From contig NZ_JAGIOG010000001.1 of NCBI RefSeq assembly GCF_017876595.1, positions 3,038,001-3,102,000 of the forward strand: a DNA stretch of 64,000 bases. The letters are read 5' to 3'. The DNA comes from Aeromicrobium fastidiosum. Its GTDB lineage: Bacteria; Actinomycetota; Actinomycetes; Propionibacteriales; Nocardioidaceae. Positions 1-15,373 of the stretch are shown here, in pieces (the stretch's first letter is position 1; the number at the start of each line of letters is the position of its first letter). The notes under the pieces were generated by a model. That model did not search any database and had not been told where the DNA came from. It worked only from the letters and a program-made list of their open reading frames with translations. The position numbers and the translations under genes were made by a program.

Positions 1-412
1 CGGCGATCGTGCCGATCACATCAGTGGGTGCCGAGTGGTCGATCGCCGACGCGAGGTACTGCGCGGCGCCCGGCGGCGTGCGCAGGACGACGAGATTGGC
101 CGAGGCCTCGGCCGTGACCAGCACCTCGCGGGCCACGCGTGTCAGGCGCGACTGTCCGGCCGAGCTGCCCGTCGCGGGACGCGGCGTGCGATCGCCGCCC
201 TCAGCCGGCACGGCGTACACGAGTCCGCTGCCGGCGTGACGCACGCGGACGGCGTCGAGCTCGACGAGGTCGCGCGAGACGGTCGACGGGGTCGCGTTGA
301 CGCCCTGGTCGTGCAGCAGGTCGACGAGCTCCTGCTGCGAGCGAACGGGGTGCCGGGTCAGCAGGTCGATGATGAGCTGCTGCCGCGCGGTCTTGGTGTC
401 GGCGGTGCTCAT
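1..412 (-). CDS. argR: Arginine repressor ArgR (partial, C-terminus off the window)
   Basis: Transcriptional repressor of arginine biosynthesis that binds ARG boxes when arginine is bound. The protein starts with ATG at 412 (MSTADTKTARQQLI). The N-terminal winged helix-turn-helix is readable: the stretch RHPVRSQQELVDLL is followed by GVNATPSTVSRDLVEL, the typical ArgR recognition-helix region with its STVSRD signature. About 137 codons lie in the window. The C-terminal oligomerisation and arginine-binding part, including the family's acidic arginine-contact residues, is lost at the left edge. It is the last visible gene of the arginine operon, 13 bases after argF, so it probably regulates its own operon; an ArgR-like palindrome lies before argG. 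Confidence 0.93.
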   Translation of the reverse strand, partial: MSTADTKTARQQLIIDLLTRHPVRSQQELVDLLHDQGVNATPSTVSRDLVELDAVRVRHAGSGLVYAVPAEGGDRTPRPATGSSAGQSRLTRVAREVLVTAEASANLVVLRTPPGAAQYLASAIDHSAPTDVIGTIA

Positions 413-425
413 CGCCGTGCCGCCC

Positions 426-7137
<6,712 letters not shown>

Positions 7138-7144
7138 TCACATT

Positions 7145-7170
7145 CTTGCACACCTCTGCAAGACCTTGCA
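7145..7170 (-). promoter_or_regulatory. Candidate ArgR operator (ARG box) before argG
   Basis: The bases at 7145-7162 form an 18-bp imperfect palindrome with six-base arms CTTGCA and TGCAAG separated by six bases. A third CTTGCA half-site follows at 7165-7170, two bases after the first palindrome. ARG boxes are 18-bp palindromes that often occur in tandem with a 2-3 bp spacer, so size and arrangement fit. The palindrome ends 11 bases from the argG ATG, so bound ArgR would block the promoter or initiation region. The half-site sequence is not the E. coli consensus, so the assignment is inferred from symmetry and context. Confidence 0.5.
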
Positions 7171-7215
7171 GTAGGGGTCGAGGGCAAACGACCTCGGACG
7201 GTGTCGCCCGACCCC

Positions 7216-7221
7216 TAGGAT
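7216..7221 (+). promoter_or_regulatory. Candidate leaderless -10 box for the DUF2207 gene
   Basis: TAGGAT ends six bases before the ATG at 7228. In Actinobacteria a TANNNT hexamer 6-8 bases before the start codon is typical of leaderless transcripts, in which transcription starts at or near the start codon. No Shine-Dalgarno sequence is present. No good -35 box was found. Confidence 0.5.
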
Positions 7222-7227
7222 GCAGCC

Positions 7228-9042
7228 ATGAAGCGGATCCTGCTGCGCCTGGTCGTGCTCGTCGTCGCCGCGGTGATCCTGCTGCTCCCCCTGCTGGCGG
7301 CCATCGCGCCCGACACGACGGCGTCCGGGCCCGATCCCGTCCGCATCTCCGACTACCAGGCCGACTACGTCGTCACGGCCGACGGGACGCTCGTCGCCAA
7401 GGAGACGCTGACGACGGAGTTCCCGGTCGGCCGCCACGGCATCTTCAGGTTCTGGGACCTCTCCGACCCCAGCGACGACCACGTGCGGCTCGACCCGCAG
7501 CAGATCGACGTCGAGCTCGACGGGCGGTCGGTGCCGGTCGAGCTGTCGTGGCAGAAGGGGCGACAGCTGCGGGTCGCCAAGATCGGCGACCCCGACTCGA
7601 CGGTCTCCCCCGGCACGCACACCTACACGGTCAGCTATCGCATCGACGGCGCGCTCTCGCCGACGACGGTCGGCAACGACTCCGCCTCGTCGTCGAGCTG
7701 GGCCGACGACCGTCCGTCCGAGTCGGTCTTCTACTGGAACGTCGTCGCCCAGGGCTGGCAGATGGACATCGACCAGGCCACGATCCGCATGACGCTGCCC
7801 GCGGCGGCCGGCCAGGTGCAGTGCACGACGGGCTTCGGGGACGCGGGGCTCGGCCCGTGCACGGTCGCCGGAGACGGCACCGACACCGTGACCGTCACGA
7901 CGGGTGCCCTGCCGGCGCGCACACCCGTGACGGTGCGCATCGCCCTGCCCGTGCCAGCGCCCGACCGGGTCACGGCACCGTGGGGCATCGAGGCGGACGG
8001 GACTCTTGGCCAGTCCCGTACCGCCCTGGTCGTCGTCCTGTTCGTCGCGGTGGTCCTGGCCGGACTCGGGTACGTCCTCGACCGCAGGTCCCGCGAGGAC
8101 GAGCCGGGACTCCCGGTGACGTACGAGCCGCCGACGGGGCTCGGGCCGGTGCAGACGGCGTACTTGACGACCGAGGAGGTGCCCGAGCGAGCCCTCGTGG
8201 CGACCCTGCTCCACCAGGCCGAGCGTGGCCTGACGACCCTGTCGCACGACGACGGGGCGTGGACCATCACGGGCATGGGCGACGCCGAGGCATGGGCTGG
8301 CACCGACGACGTGACCCGCCACGTGGGCGAGTCGCTCGGCGTGACGCAGCCGGGCAAGACGTTCAGGGCCGGCAAGAAGACCGTCAAGGCCGGCGAGAAG
8401 CTGCAGTCGACGCGGGACGAGCTGCCCGCTGTCGTCGATCGCTGGGCCGAGGGCATCGGCGCGCAGACGGCTGCCCCGGCCGAGATCGCGGCCCGCGTCG
8501 CGGTCGTGATGTCGTTCATCGCCATGGTCGTCGTCGGGATCGTGGCGTTCGTCAGCCCGGTGCCTGCGGTCTACGCGCTCCCGTTCGCGGGCTTCGCACT
8601 CGGTGGTGCCGGGCTGCTCACGGCCGGCGTCGGCAAGCGTCGCACGGCACTCGGCCGCGACCTGTGGTCGCGATCGGGTGGCTTCGAGCGGATGCTGTCG
8701 ACCAGCTCGGCCAAGGACCGCTTCGACTTCAGCGGCAAGCAGGAGCTCTACACCGCCTTCATCCCCTACGCCGTCGCCTTCGACTGCGCCGACCGGTGGG
8801 CCCGCAAGTACGAGACCACCACGGGCGCGCCGGCACCGTCACCCGTGTGGCTCGCCGGCGGCACCGGCTCGGTCGGCGGAGGCTTCGGCGGAGGCGGTGA
8901 CTTCTCGGGCTTCGAGAGCTCGCTCGCCGGTGCCATCAGCGCCTACTCCGCCACGCAGTCGTCGTCCTCGTCGGGCGGCGGAGGCGGGGGCGGCTTCAGC
9001 GGCGGTGGCGGAGGCGGGGGCGGCGGAGGCGGCTCCTGGTAG
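7228..9042 (+). CDS. DUF2207-family membrane protein with glycine-rich tail
   Basis: Predicted membrane protein of 604 residues and unknown function. An N-terminal signal or transmembrane segment (about 3-28) is followed by an extracellular beta-rich DUF2207 domain (about 35-265), a transmembrane helix near 266-286, a cytosolic stretch with charged residues, and two more helices near 425-475. The C-terminus is low complexity: a serine run, then long runs of glycine ending in GGGSW, as is usual in this family. The gene starts 93 bases from the divergent argG and is followed 71 bases later by lemA. DUF2207 and LemA genes are often neighbours, so they may act together at the membrane, but no function is established. 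Confidence 0.88.
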   Translation: MKRILLRLVVLVVAAVILLLPLLAAIAPDTTASGPDPVRISDYQADYVVTADGTLVAKETLTTEFPVGRHGIFRFWDLSDPSDDHVRLDPQQIDVELDGRSVPVELSWQKGRQLRVAKIGDPDSTVSPGTHTYTVSYRIDGALSPTTVGNDSASSSSWADDRPSESVFYWNVVAQGWQMDIDQATIRMTLPAAAGQVQCTTGFGDAGLGPCTVAGDGTDTVTVTTGALPARTPVTVRIALPVPAPDRVTAPWGIEADGTLGQSRTALVVVLFVAVVLAGLGYVLDRRSREDEPGLPVTYEPPTGLGPVQTAYLTTEEVPERALVATLLHQAERGLTTLSHDDGAWTITGMGDAEAWAGTDDVTRHVGESLGVTQPGKTFRAGKKTVKAGEKLQSTRDELPAVVDRWAEGIGAQTAAPAEIAARVAVVMSFIAMVVVGIVAFVSPVPAVYALPFAGFALGGAGLLTAGVGKRRTALGRDLWSRSGGFERMLSTSSAKDRFDFSGKQELYTAFIPYAVAFDCADRWARKYETTTGAPAPSPVWLAGGTGSVGGGFGGGGDFSGFESSLAGAISAYSATQSSSSSGGGGGGGFSGGGGGGGGGGGSW

Positions 9043-9113
9043 ACCCGCACGGCGACTCCCCCGTCCACGCACCAACTGCTTCCCGTCCTTCTGAACCGCA
9101 CCTGGAGACATCC

Positions 9114-9674
9114 ATGACCGTCCTGCTCACCATCATCGCCATCCTCGTCGTCGTGGGGCTGTTCGCGGCCTACGCCTTCAACAAGCTGCGCCGCCTCGAC
9201 ATCGGCGCGCAGGAGGCCCTCGGCGGCATCGACGTCCAGCTGACCCGCCGCGCCGACCTGATCCCCAACCTCGTCAACACCGTCAAGGGATACGCCCAGC
9301 ACGAGAAGGGCGTCTTCGAGGAGGTCACCCGCGCCCGCACCGCGGCCAAGGCCGCGGCCAGCGACGGCACCGTGGCCGAGAAGTCGGCCGCCAACGCCCA
9401 GCTGGACAAGGCGATCGTCGACGTCCTCGCAGTCGCCGAGGCCTACCCCGACCTGAAGGCGTCGACCAACTTCCTGGAGCTGCAGAAGGAGCTCTCGGAC
9501 ACCGAGAACAAGATCTCGTTCGCCCGCCAGTACTACAACGACGCCGTCGCGAGCCTCAACAACATCGTCAAGACGATTCCGTGGCTGCTGTTCACCGGCA
9601 TCGCCGGCGTCCAGGCCCGCGAGTTCTACAACGCCCCCGACGGCCAGGACACCGCCCCCTCCGTCACCTTCTGA
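9114..9674 (+). CDS. lemA: LemA family protein
   Basis: Small protein of 186 residues with one N-terminal transmembrane helix (about residues 2-22) and a helical bundle that is probably extracytoplasmic. The LemA signature is clear: a helix with NKLRRLDIGAQEALGGIDVQL, then RRADLIPNLVNTVKGYAQHE, and later ENKISFARQYYNDAV. A GGAG about 7 bases before ATG can serve as ribosome-binding site. Molecular function is unknown; the family is linked to envelope processes. It follows the DUF2207 gene on the same strand and is probably cotranscribed with it. A tandem 22-bp-period repeat begins right after its TGA stop. Confidence 0.92.
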   Translation: MTVLLTIIAILVVVGLFAAYAFNKLRRLDIGAQEALGGIDVQLTRRADLIPNLVNTVKGYAQHEKGVFEEVTRARTAAKAAASDGTVAEKSAANAQLDKAIVDVLAVAEAYPDLKASTNFLELQKELSDTENKISFARQYYNDAVASLNNIVKTIPWLLFTGIAGVQAREFYNAPDGQDTAPSVTF

Positions 9675-9757
9675 CGCTGACGCGTGGGTTGCGCACCGCT
9701 GACGCGTGGGTTGCGCAACCCGCGCCTCACGGGGTCGCAACCCACGCGTCAACAGCG
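9675..9757. repeat. 22-bp-period intergenic repeat with inverted copy after lemA
   Basis: Two direct copies of a 22-bp unit, each containing CGCTGACGCGTGGGTTGCGC, lie at 9675-9696 and 9697-9718. An inverted copy of the core GACGCGTGGGTTGCG lies at about 9736-9752. The first copy begins on the base after the lemA stop codon. The inverted copy can pair with either direct copy and form a long stem, so a terminator between convergent lemA and pheT is one possible role. The same unit occurs at 61239, which marks it as a dispersed genomic repeat. Confidence 0.85.
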
Positions 9758-9759
9758 GG

Positions 9760-12279
9760 CTAGGTGCGGAGGGTGGCTCCTGCGGCCCGGTTCGCTGCGC
9801 TCACCGCGGCCTCGCGGGCTCCGCGGATGTCGTCGTCGGTGAGGGTGCGGTCGGGGGCCCTCAACCGCAGGGCGTAGGCCAGCGACTTCTTGCCCTCGGG
9901 CACTTGGTCTCCCGTGTACGCGTCGAACAGCCGCGCCGACTCGATGAGTGGGCTGGCCGCCGCGAGGGCCTGGCCGAGCGGTCCGGCCGCCACCGAGGCG
10001 TCGACCACGAGGGCCAGATCCTCCTTGGCGACGGGGTACGACGAGAACTCCGGGCGCGGGCCGATCGCCGGCGACGCCGCGATCAGCGCGTCGAGGTCGA
10101 TCTCGGCCGCCACCACGCGAGGCGGCAGGCCGTACGCCTTGAGCACCCGCGGGTGCAGCTCACCGGCGTGGCCGACGACCTCGCCATCGACCAGCACCGC
10201 CGCACAGCGTCCGGGATGCCACGGCGCGAGCGACGCCGCCTCGACCGTCACCTCGACGTGCAGCGACGCCGCCAGGTGCTGGACGACCGCCACGGCATCG
10301 GCCCACGTCGCGGCCCGGCCTGGACCGGCCCAGCCCGACCGCACGCGCTCGCCGCTCATGACGAGTCCGACGTGGAAGGGCTGGTCGGGCAGCGCGGACG
10401 TCAACGCCGCCAGCTCGTCGGCCGTCGGGCGACGAGCGACGCCGTAGATGGGTGCCTCGGCGGCACCGGGGCGCGGCAGGAAGACCCGCCCCGTCTCGGT
10501 GATGTGAACATCGGCGTGACCGCGCCCGATGTTGAGCACGAGGCTGCGCAGCAGACCCGACAGCAGCGTCGTCGTCATGCCGGGATCTTCGGCCGACAGC
10601 GGGTTCTCGAGCAGCACCTGCCGGCGACGGATGTCGTCGGCGTCGAGCCCCATGCGGTCCCAGTCGGCGGGTCCGGCGAAGGGGAACGTCTTGACCTCGA
10701 CGAGCCCCTCGCCGGCCAGCACGGTGCCGACACGGCGGCGCAGCTTCTGGGCGACGGTCAGACCACGACCAGCGGGGGCCACGGGGATGACGGACGGCAC
10801 CTGGTCGTAGCCGACGACGCGCAGCACGTCCTCGACGATGTCGTAGGGGTCGGTCAGGTCGGGCCGCCACGGCGGCGGGGTCACGGTCAGCCACTCGTGG
10901 TCGACCTCGACCGTGCAGCCATTGGCCTCGAGGGCCTCGACCGCCGTGACGGTGTCGATGTCGACCCCCGTGATGCGGGCCGGCAGCGACGTCGACAGCT
11001 CGATCGATGCCATCGCGGGCGACTCGCCGACAACCGTCATGACCTCGGCCACGGCCCCCCCGCCGAGCTCGACCATCAGCTCGGCGACACGCGACGCGGC
11101 ACGCGCTTGGAGCGTCGAGTCGATGCCCCGCTCGTTGCGCTTGGACGCCTCGGAGCCGATGCGGTGGCGGCGCGCCGACCGGAAGATCGTCGCGGGGTCG
11201 AAGTACGCCGACTCGATCACGATGTCGGTCGTGGAGTCGTCGATCTCGACGGACGCCGCACCCATGACGCCCGCGATGCCCACGGGGCCGCGGTCGTCGG
11301 TGATCACCAGGTCGTCGACGTCGAGCTCACGCACGACGTCGTCGAGGGTCGTGATCTTCTCGCCGACGGTGGCCCGGCGCACGACGATGTCGCCCTGCAG
11401 CTTGGCGCGGTCGTACGCGTGATTCGGCTGGCCGAGCTCGAGCATGACGTAGTTGCTGATGTCGACGGCCAGCGAGATCGAGCGCATGCCGCACTGCTCG
11501 AGTCGCTGCGCCATCCAGGCCGGGGACGGCCGGGTCGGGTCGAAGCCGGTGACCTCGAGCGCTACGAAGACGGGGGCCGCGGCAGGGTCATCGACCCGGA
11601 CCGGCCAGCCGTCGCCGGCGGGCGGTGACTGGACGTCCGCCGGGTCGTGGAAGGACACGCCGAAGGCGATCGCCGCGTCGCGGGCCACGCCACGCAGTGA
11701 CAGGGCGTAGGCACGGTCGGGGTTGACCTCGAGGTCGAGGACCTCCTCCCCCAGGCCGAGCAGCGCGATCGCGTCGTCTCCGGGCTGCGCCGAGCCGGGC
11801 TCGAGCACGATGATGCCGCTGGCGTCGCCGGGCAGGTCGAGCTCGGCCGACGAGCAGATCATCCCGTCGGACACGTGGCCGTAGGTCTTGCGCGCGCTGA
11901 TCTCACCACCCGGGATGAAATTGGCGAGAGCCGGCAGCACCGTGCCAGGCAGCGAGACGACGACCAGGTCGCCCTCGACGAAGTTGTGCGCACCGCAGAT
12001 GATGCCGCGGGACGGCACGTCGTCGCCCGGGGCGTCCGGCACCGACGGATCGTTGTGCGCGCCGACGTCGACGCGGCACCAGTTGATCGTCTTGCCGTTC
12101 TTCTGCTCCTCCTTGACGAGGCACAGCACGCGTCCGACCACCAGCGGGCCGCTGATGCCCGACGACACGATCTCCTCGAGCTTGAGGTCGAAGGCGGTCA
12201 GACGCGCGGCGAGGGCCTCGGTGGTCAGCTCGTCGGGCAGGTCGACGTAGTCGCGCAGCCAGCTGACAGGAACCTTCAC
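9760..12279 (-). CDS. pheT: Phenylalanine--tRNA ligase beta subunit
   Basis: Beta chain of the heterotetrameric phenylalanyl-tRNA synthetase. It has 839 residues and starts at GTG 12279 (VKVPVSWLRDYVDLP), which overlaps the pheS stop as GTGA. Domains in order are an N-terminal tRNA-binding (EMAP/OB) domain at about 40-155 with GIICGAHNF, the B3/B4 editing domain in the middle, a B5 domain, the catalytic-like core, and the C-terminal ferredoxin-fold anticodon-binding domain (FSSYPVAKEDLALVVD onward). It forms the standard pheST operon. The TAG stop at 9760-9762 sits next to the repeat region shared with convergent lemA. Confidence 0.97.
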   Translation of the reverse strand: MKVPVSWLRDYVDLPDELTTEALAARLTAFDLKLEEIVSSGISGPLVVGRVLCLVKEEQKNGKTINWCRVDVGAHNDPSVPDAPGDDVPSRGIICGAHNFVEGDLVVVSLPGTVLPALANFIPGGEISARKTYGHVSDGMICSSAELDLPGDASGIIVLEPGSAQPGDDAIALLGLGEEVLDLEVNPDRAYALSLRGVARDAAIAFGVSFHDPADVQSPPAGDGWPVRVDDPAAAPVFVALEVTGFDPTRPSPAWMAQRLEQCGMRSISLAVDISNYVMLELGQPNHAYDRAKLQGDIVVRRATVGEKITTLDDVVRELDVDDLVITDDRGPVGIAGVMGAASVEIDDSTTDIVIESAYFDPATIFRSARRHRIGSEASKRNERGIDSTLQARAASRVAELMVELGGGAVAEVMTVVGESPAMASIELSTSLPARITGVDIDTVTAVEALEANGCTVEVDHEWLTVTPPPWRPDLTDPYDIVEDVLRVVGYDQVPSVIPVAPAGRGLTVAQKLRRRVGTVLAGEGLVEVKTFPFAGPADWDRMGLDADDIRRRQVLLENPLSAEDPGMTTTLLSGLLRSLVLNIGRGHADVHITETGRVFLPRPGAAEAPIYGVARRPTADELAALTSALPDQPFHVGLVMSGERVRSGWAGPGRAATWADAVAVVQHLAASLHVEVTVEAASLAPWHPGRCAAVLVDGEVVGHAGELHPRVLKAYGLPPRVVAAEIDLDALIAASPAIGPRPEFSSYPVAKEDLALVVDASVAAGPLGQALAAASPLIESARLFDAYTGDQVPEGKKSLAYALRLRAPDRTLTDDDIRGAREAAVSAANRAAGATLRT

Positions 12280-13379
12280 AGCTCTACTCCGAACGGCTCG
12301 GTGAAACGGATGTCGCCGTCGAACAGATCGCGCAGGTCGGCGATGTCGTAGCGCGACGTGATGGTGCGGTCGATGCCGATGCCGAAGGCGAATCCCGAGT
12401 ACACCTCGGGATCGACGCCGCAGGCGACCAGCACGCGGGGGTTGACGACCCCGCATCCGCCCCACTCGACCCAGCCCTCGCCCTTGCAGGTGCGGCACGC
12501 CGCGACGGCGTCGGGCTCGTTGTGGCACACGTAGCAGAGCAGGTCCATCTCGGCGCTCGGCTCGGTGAACGGGAAGTAGGACGGACGGAAGCGCGTCGTC
12601 ATGCCGTCGCCGTAGATCGCCTGCGCGAAGTGGTCGAGCGTGCCCTTGAGGTGCGCCATCGACAGGCCCTTGTCGATCGCGAGCCCCTCGACCTGGTGGA
12701 ACACCGGCGAGTGGGTCGCGTCGAGCTCGTCGGTGCGGAAGACCCGTCCGGGGCACGCGACGTAGATGGGGGGTTCGCGCGTCAGCATCGTGCGCGCCTG
12801 CACCGGCGACGTGTGCGTGCGCAGCACCATCGCGGCCTTCTCGGGCGTGACCCAGAAGGTGTCCTGCATCGTGCGGGCCGGGTGGTCGGGGCCCAGGTTG
12901 AGCGCGTCGAAGTTGAGCCACTCGGCCTCGACCTCGGGCCCCTCGGCGATCTCCCAGCCCATTGCGACGAAGATGTCGGCGATGTGCTCGGACAGCGTCG
13001 TGACGGGGTGACGGGCTCCGACGGGCGCGACGTCCCACGGCAGCGTCACGTCGACCGCCTCGGCCACCAACGCGGTCTCCTCCTCGGCCGCCTCGAGCTC
13101 GGCCGTGCGGGCGGCCAGTGCCTGGTTGACGGCGCCGCGGGCCTGGCCGATGCGCTGACCGGCCTCCTTGCGGGCCTGCGGCTGCAGCGCCCCGATCTCG
13201 CGGTTCGCCAGCGCGATCGGCGAGCGGTCACCGGCGTGGTCGATGCGGACCTGCTTGAGGTCGTCGAGCGAGGTGGCGGCGGCGACGGCGGCCAAGGCCT
13301 CGTCGCGCATGCGCTCGACCTCGTCGGATCGCAGAGGGGTGACCTCGACCGGGTCGTACGAGGAGTTGGGCGCGGACAC
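12276..13379 (-). CDS. pheS: Phenylalanine--tRNA ligase alpha subunit
   Basis: Catalytic chain of phenylalanyl-tRNA synthetase, 367 residues, starting at GTG 13379 (VSAPNSSYDPVEV). The N-terminal coiled-coil (about 20-110) precedes the class II core. Motif 2 is represented by the region near GRVFRTDELDATHSPVFHQVEGL, and motif 3 by GIGIDRTITSRYDIADLRDLF near the C-terminus. A CYVCHNE/CRTCKGEGW stretch holds closely spaced cysteines. A candidate promoter is at 13421-13426. The stop overlaps pheT. Confidence 0.97.
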   Translation of the reverse strand: MSAPNSSYDPVEVTPLRSDEVERMRDEALAAVAAATSLDDLKQVRIDHAGDRSPIALANREIGALQPQARKEAGQRIGQARGAVNQALAARTAELEAAEEETALVAEAVDVTLPWDVAPVGARHPVTTLSEHIADIFVAMGWEIAEGPEVEAEWLNFDALNLGPDHPARTMQDTFWVTPEKAAMVLRTHTSPVQARTMLTREPPIYVACPGRVFRTDELDATHSPVFHQVEGLAIDKGLSMAHLKGTLDHFAQAIYGDGMTTRFRPSYFPFTEPSAEMDLLCYVCHNEPDAVAACRTCKGEGWVEWGGCGVVNPRVLVACGVDPEVYSGFAFGIGIDRTITSRYDIADLRDLFDGDIRFTEPFGVEL

Positions 13380-13420
13380 TGCGGACCTGACTTTCGCGGA
13401 GACGACGAACGATCCCGCCC

Positions 13421-13426
13421 AGTCTA
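13421..13426 (-). promoter_or_regulatory. Candidate -10 box for pheST
   Basis: TAGACT on the minus strand lies 41 bases upstream of the pheS GTG, in the 54-base gap after the histidine kinase gene. No convincing -35 element accompanies it. Confidence 0.3.
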
Positions 13427-13433
13427 GTGACCG

Positions 13434-14492
13434 TCAGTCGGACATCGACTCGGGCTCGTTGATCGGGAACCACACGCGGATCTGGGCCCCGCCGCCCTCC
13501 GCGTCCTGGATGTCGATGGCTCCACCGTGCTCCTCCACGATGCCGCGCACGATGTACATGCCGAGGCCGCTGCCCGCGCCGGGGCCGGAGCGCCAGAACC
13601 GGCTGAACACGCGCTGGCGCATCTCGACGGGGATGCCCGGGCCGTTGTCGTGCACCTGCAGCGACACACCGCCCAGGTAGTCGGGGTGCACGGTGTTCTG
13701 CACGACGATCTCGCGCAGGCCGAAGCCGTGACGCATCGCGTTCTCGACCAGGTTGGTGACGACCTGGTGGATGCGGTCGCTGTCGCCCCAGATGAGGTCG
13801 AGGTCGTCGCCGATGCTGATCTCGAACGGGTCGGTGGCCCCACCTGAGACATTGGTCAGCACATGGCGCACGACCTCGTCGAGCTTGACCGGACCGCGCT
13901 TGAGGGTCAGCCGGCCCGCGTCGATGCGCGCCGCGTCGAGCAGCTCGGTGATGAGCCGGCTCAGCCGGTCGGCGTCGGAGTCGACGGTCTCGAGCATCAG
14001 CTGGCGCTGCTGCTCGGAGAACTTGTCCCACTTGGTCAGCAGGGTCGAGGTGAATCCCTTGATGCCGGTCAGCGGCGAGCGCAGCTCGTGCGCCACCGTC
14101 GCGACCAGGTCGGACCGCTCACGGTCGGCCTGGTTGCGGATGCGGGCGTTGCGGACGCTCACGACGACCCGCTGCACGGGACCGCCCCGGCGCTCGCGGA
14201 CCAGTGTGGCCGTGATGAGGTACTCGCTGCCCTTGGGCGACCACCACGACGACTCCGAGATGCGGGAGCGGATGTTGAGACCGTCGTACGGCCGGGTGCT
14301 GTCGTACCAGGAGTTGCCGTTGAGGTCGTCGAACGGGACGGCGACCGACAGGTGCATGCCCAGCATCTCGTCGCCCTGGGCCCGCGCCATCGCGACGATG
14401 CGCGGATTGACGTACTCGACCAGGCCCTCGGGGCCGGCGATGATCACGCCGTCCGGGTAGTGGTCGAAGTCTGAGCGGTGGGCGGACTCCAT
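13434..14492 (-). CDS. PAS-domain sensor histidine kinase (orphan)
   Basis: Sensor kinase of 352 residues with no transmembrane segment, so probably cytosolic. A PAS-like domain (about 8-115) is followed by a HisKA dimerisation domain with the phosphoacceptor H135 in VAHELRSPLTG, and an HATPase_c domain with the N box VVTNLVENAMRHG, the G1 box DNGPGIP, the F box VFSRFWR and the G2 box GSGLGMYI. No response regulator gene is adjacent. It lies between the rRNA methyltransferase gene and pheST. A TAGATT hexamer at 14501-14506, eight bases before ATG, may give it its own leaderless promoter. The signal is unknown. Confidence 0.9.
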   Translation of the reverse strand: MESAHRSDFDHYPDGVIIAGPEGLVEYVNPRIVAMARAQGDEMLGMHLSVAVPFDDLNGNSWYDSTRPYDGLNIRSRISESSWWSPKGSEYLITATLVRERRGGPVQRVVVSVRNARIRNQADRERSDLVATVAHELRSPLTGIKGFTSTLLTKWDKFSEQQRQLMLETVDSDADRLSRLITELLDAARIDAGRLTLKRGPVKLDEVVRHVLTNVSGGATDPFEISIGDDLDLIWGDSDRIHQVVTNLVENAMRHGFGLREIVVQNTVHPDYLGGVSLQVHDNGPGIPVEMRQRVFSRFWRSGPGAGSGLGMYIVRGIVEEHGGAIDIQDAEGGGAQIRVWFPINEPESMSD

Positions 14493-14517
14493 GACGGGTG
14501 AATCTAGTACCAAAGGA

Positions 14518-15342
14518 CTAGTTGTGCCGAACGCGCGCCGTCGCGTAGAGGCACACGGCTGCCGCGGTGGCGAGGTTGAGGCTCTCGGCGCGGCCGAAGA
14601 TCGGCACCGCGACGACGTGGTCGGCCAGTGCGCGGACGTCGTCCGGCAGGCCCCACGCCTCGTTGCCCATGAGCCAGGCCACGGGCACCGACAGGTCGAG
14701 GTCGGCGTCGAAGAGCCCGACGTCGCCGTTGCCGTCGGCGGCCAGCACCGTGAGTCCTGCGGACTGCAACGACGCGAGCGACGTCTCGACGTCGCGCTCG
14801 ATCGCGATGGGCAGGTGGAAGATGCTGCCGACCGTCGCCCGGACCGACTTGGGGTTGTACGGGTCGACGCTGTCGCCCACGAAGACGACGCCGTCGGCCC
14901 CGGCCGCGTCGGCGCACCGGATGACGGCACCGGCGTTGCCGGGGTCGCGGATGTCGGCGCACACCACGACGAATCCGGGCGAGCGGTCGAGCATTGCCGC
15001 GAGCGGACGATCGAGCATCGCGCAGCGTGCGACGACGCCCTGCGGCTGCACCGTGTCGGCGATCGCCTCGACGACGTCGTCGGTGACGACGTGCCACGCG
15101 ATCTCAGCACGACGGGCGGCCTCGACGAGGTCGACGTGCTGCTCGGTGGCAGCCACCGTCGCGAACACCTCGAGCGTCGCGTGCTCGGTGGCCAGTGCCT
15201 CGCGCACCGCCTGCGGGCCCTCTGCGACGAACTCTCGCTGATCGGCCCTGAACGCACGAGTGGCGAGCCTCCTGGTGTGCTTCACACGTCCGGATCGGAC
15301 GGTGAGCTCACTCGGCCCGGGACCGGGTGGAGGACTCGCCAC
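14518..15342 (-). CDS. TrmH/SpoU-family RNA 2'-O-methyltransferase
   Basis: SAM-dependent 2'-O-ribose RNA methyltransferase, probably acting on 23S rRNA. The N-terminal SpoU substrate-binding domain (about 25-100, with REFVAEGPQAVREAL) precedes the SPOUT knot domain (about 120-274). The three conserved motifs are present: ADIRDPGNAGAVIRCADAAG, then PVAWLMGNEAWGLPDD, and PIFGRAESLNLATAAAVCLY. I use GTG 15342 (VASPPPGP), giving 274 residues, because no ATG lies in frame before the conserved TVRSGRVKHTRRLATR. It has no good ribosome-binding site, so a different start is possible. It lies 31 bases after rplT, a common actinobacterial arrangement. Confidence 0.9.
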   Translation of the reverse strand: MASPPPGPGPSELTVRSGRVKHTRRLATRAFRADQREFVAEGPQAVREALATEHATLEVFATVAATEQHVDLVEAARRAEIAWHVVTDDVVEAIADTVQPQGVVARCAMLDRPLAAMLDRSPGFVVVCADIRDPGNAGAVIRCADAAGADGVVFVGDSVDPYNPKSVRATVGSIFHLPIAIERDVETSLASLQSAGLTVLAADGNGDVGLFDADLDLSVPVAWLMGNEAWGLPDDVRALADHVVAVPIFGRAESLNLATAAAVCLYATARVRHN

Positions 15343-15373
15343 TGCGTAGGTGCTGCTGGGAGGGCAACCGCGG

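Noticed and set aside
8943..9752. 269-codon minus-strand open frame with a proline run
   Set aside because: It is the complement of the DUF2207 glycine-rich tail and lemA; the proline run is the antisense of glycine codons.
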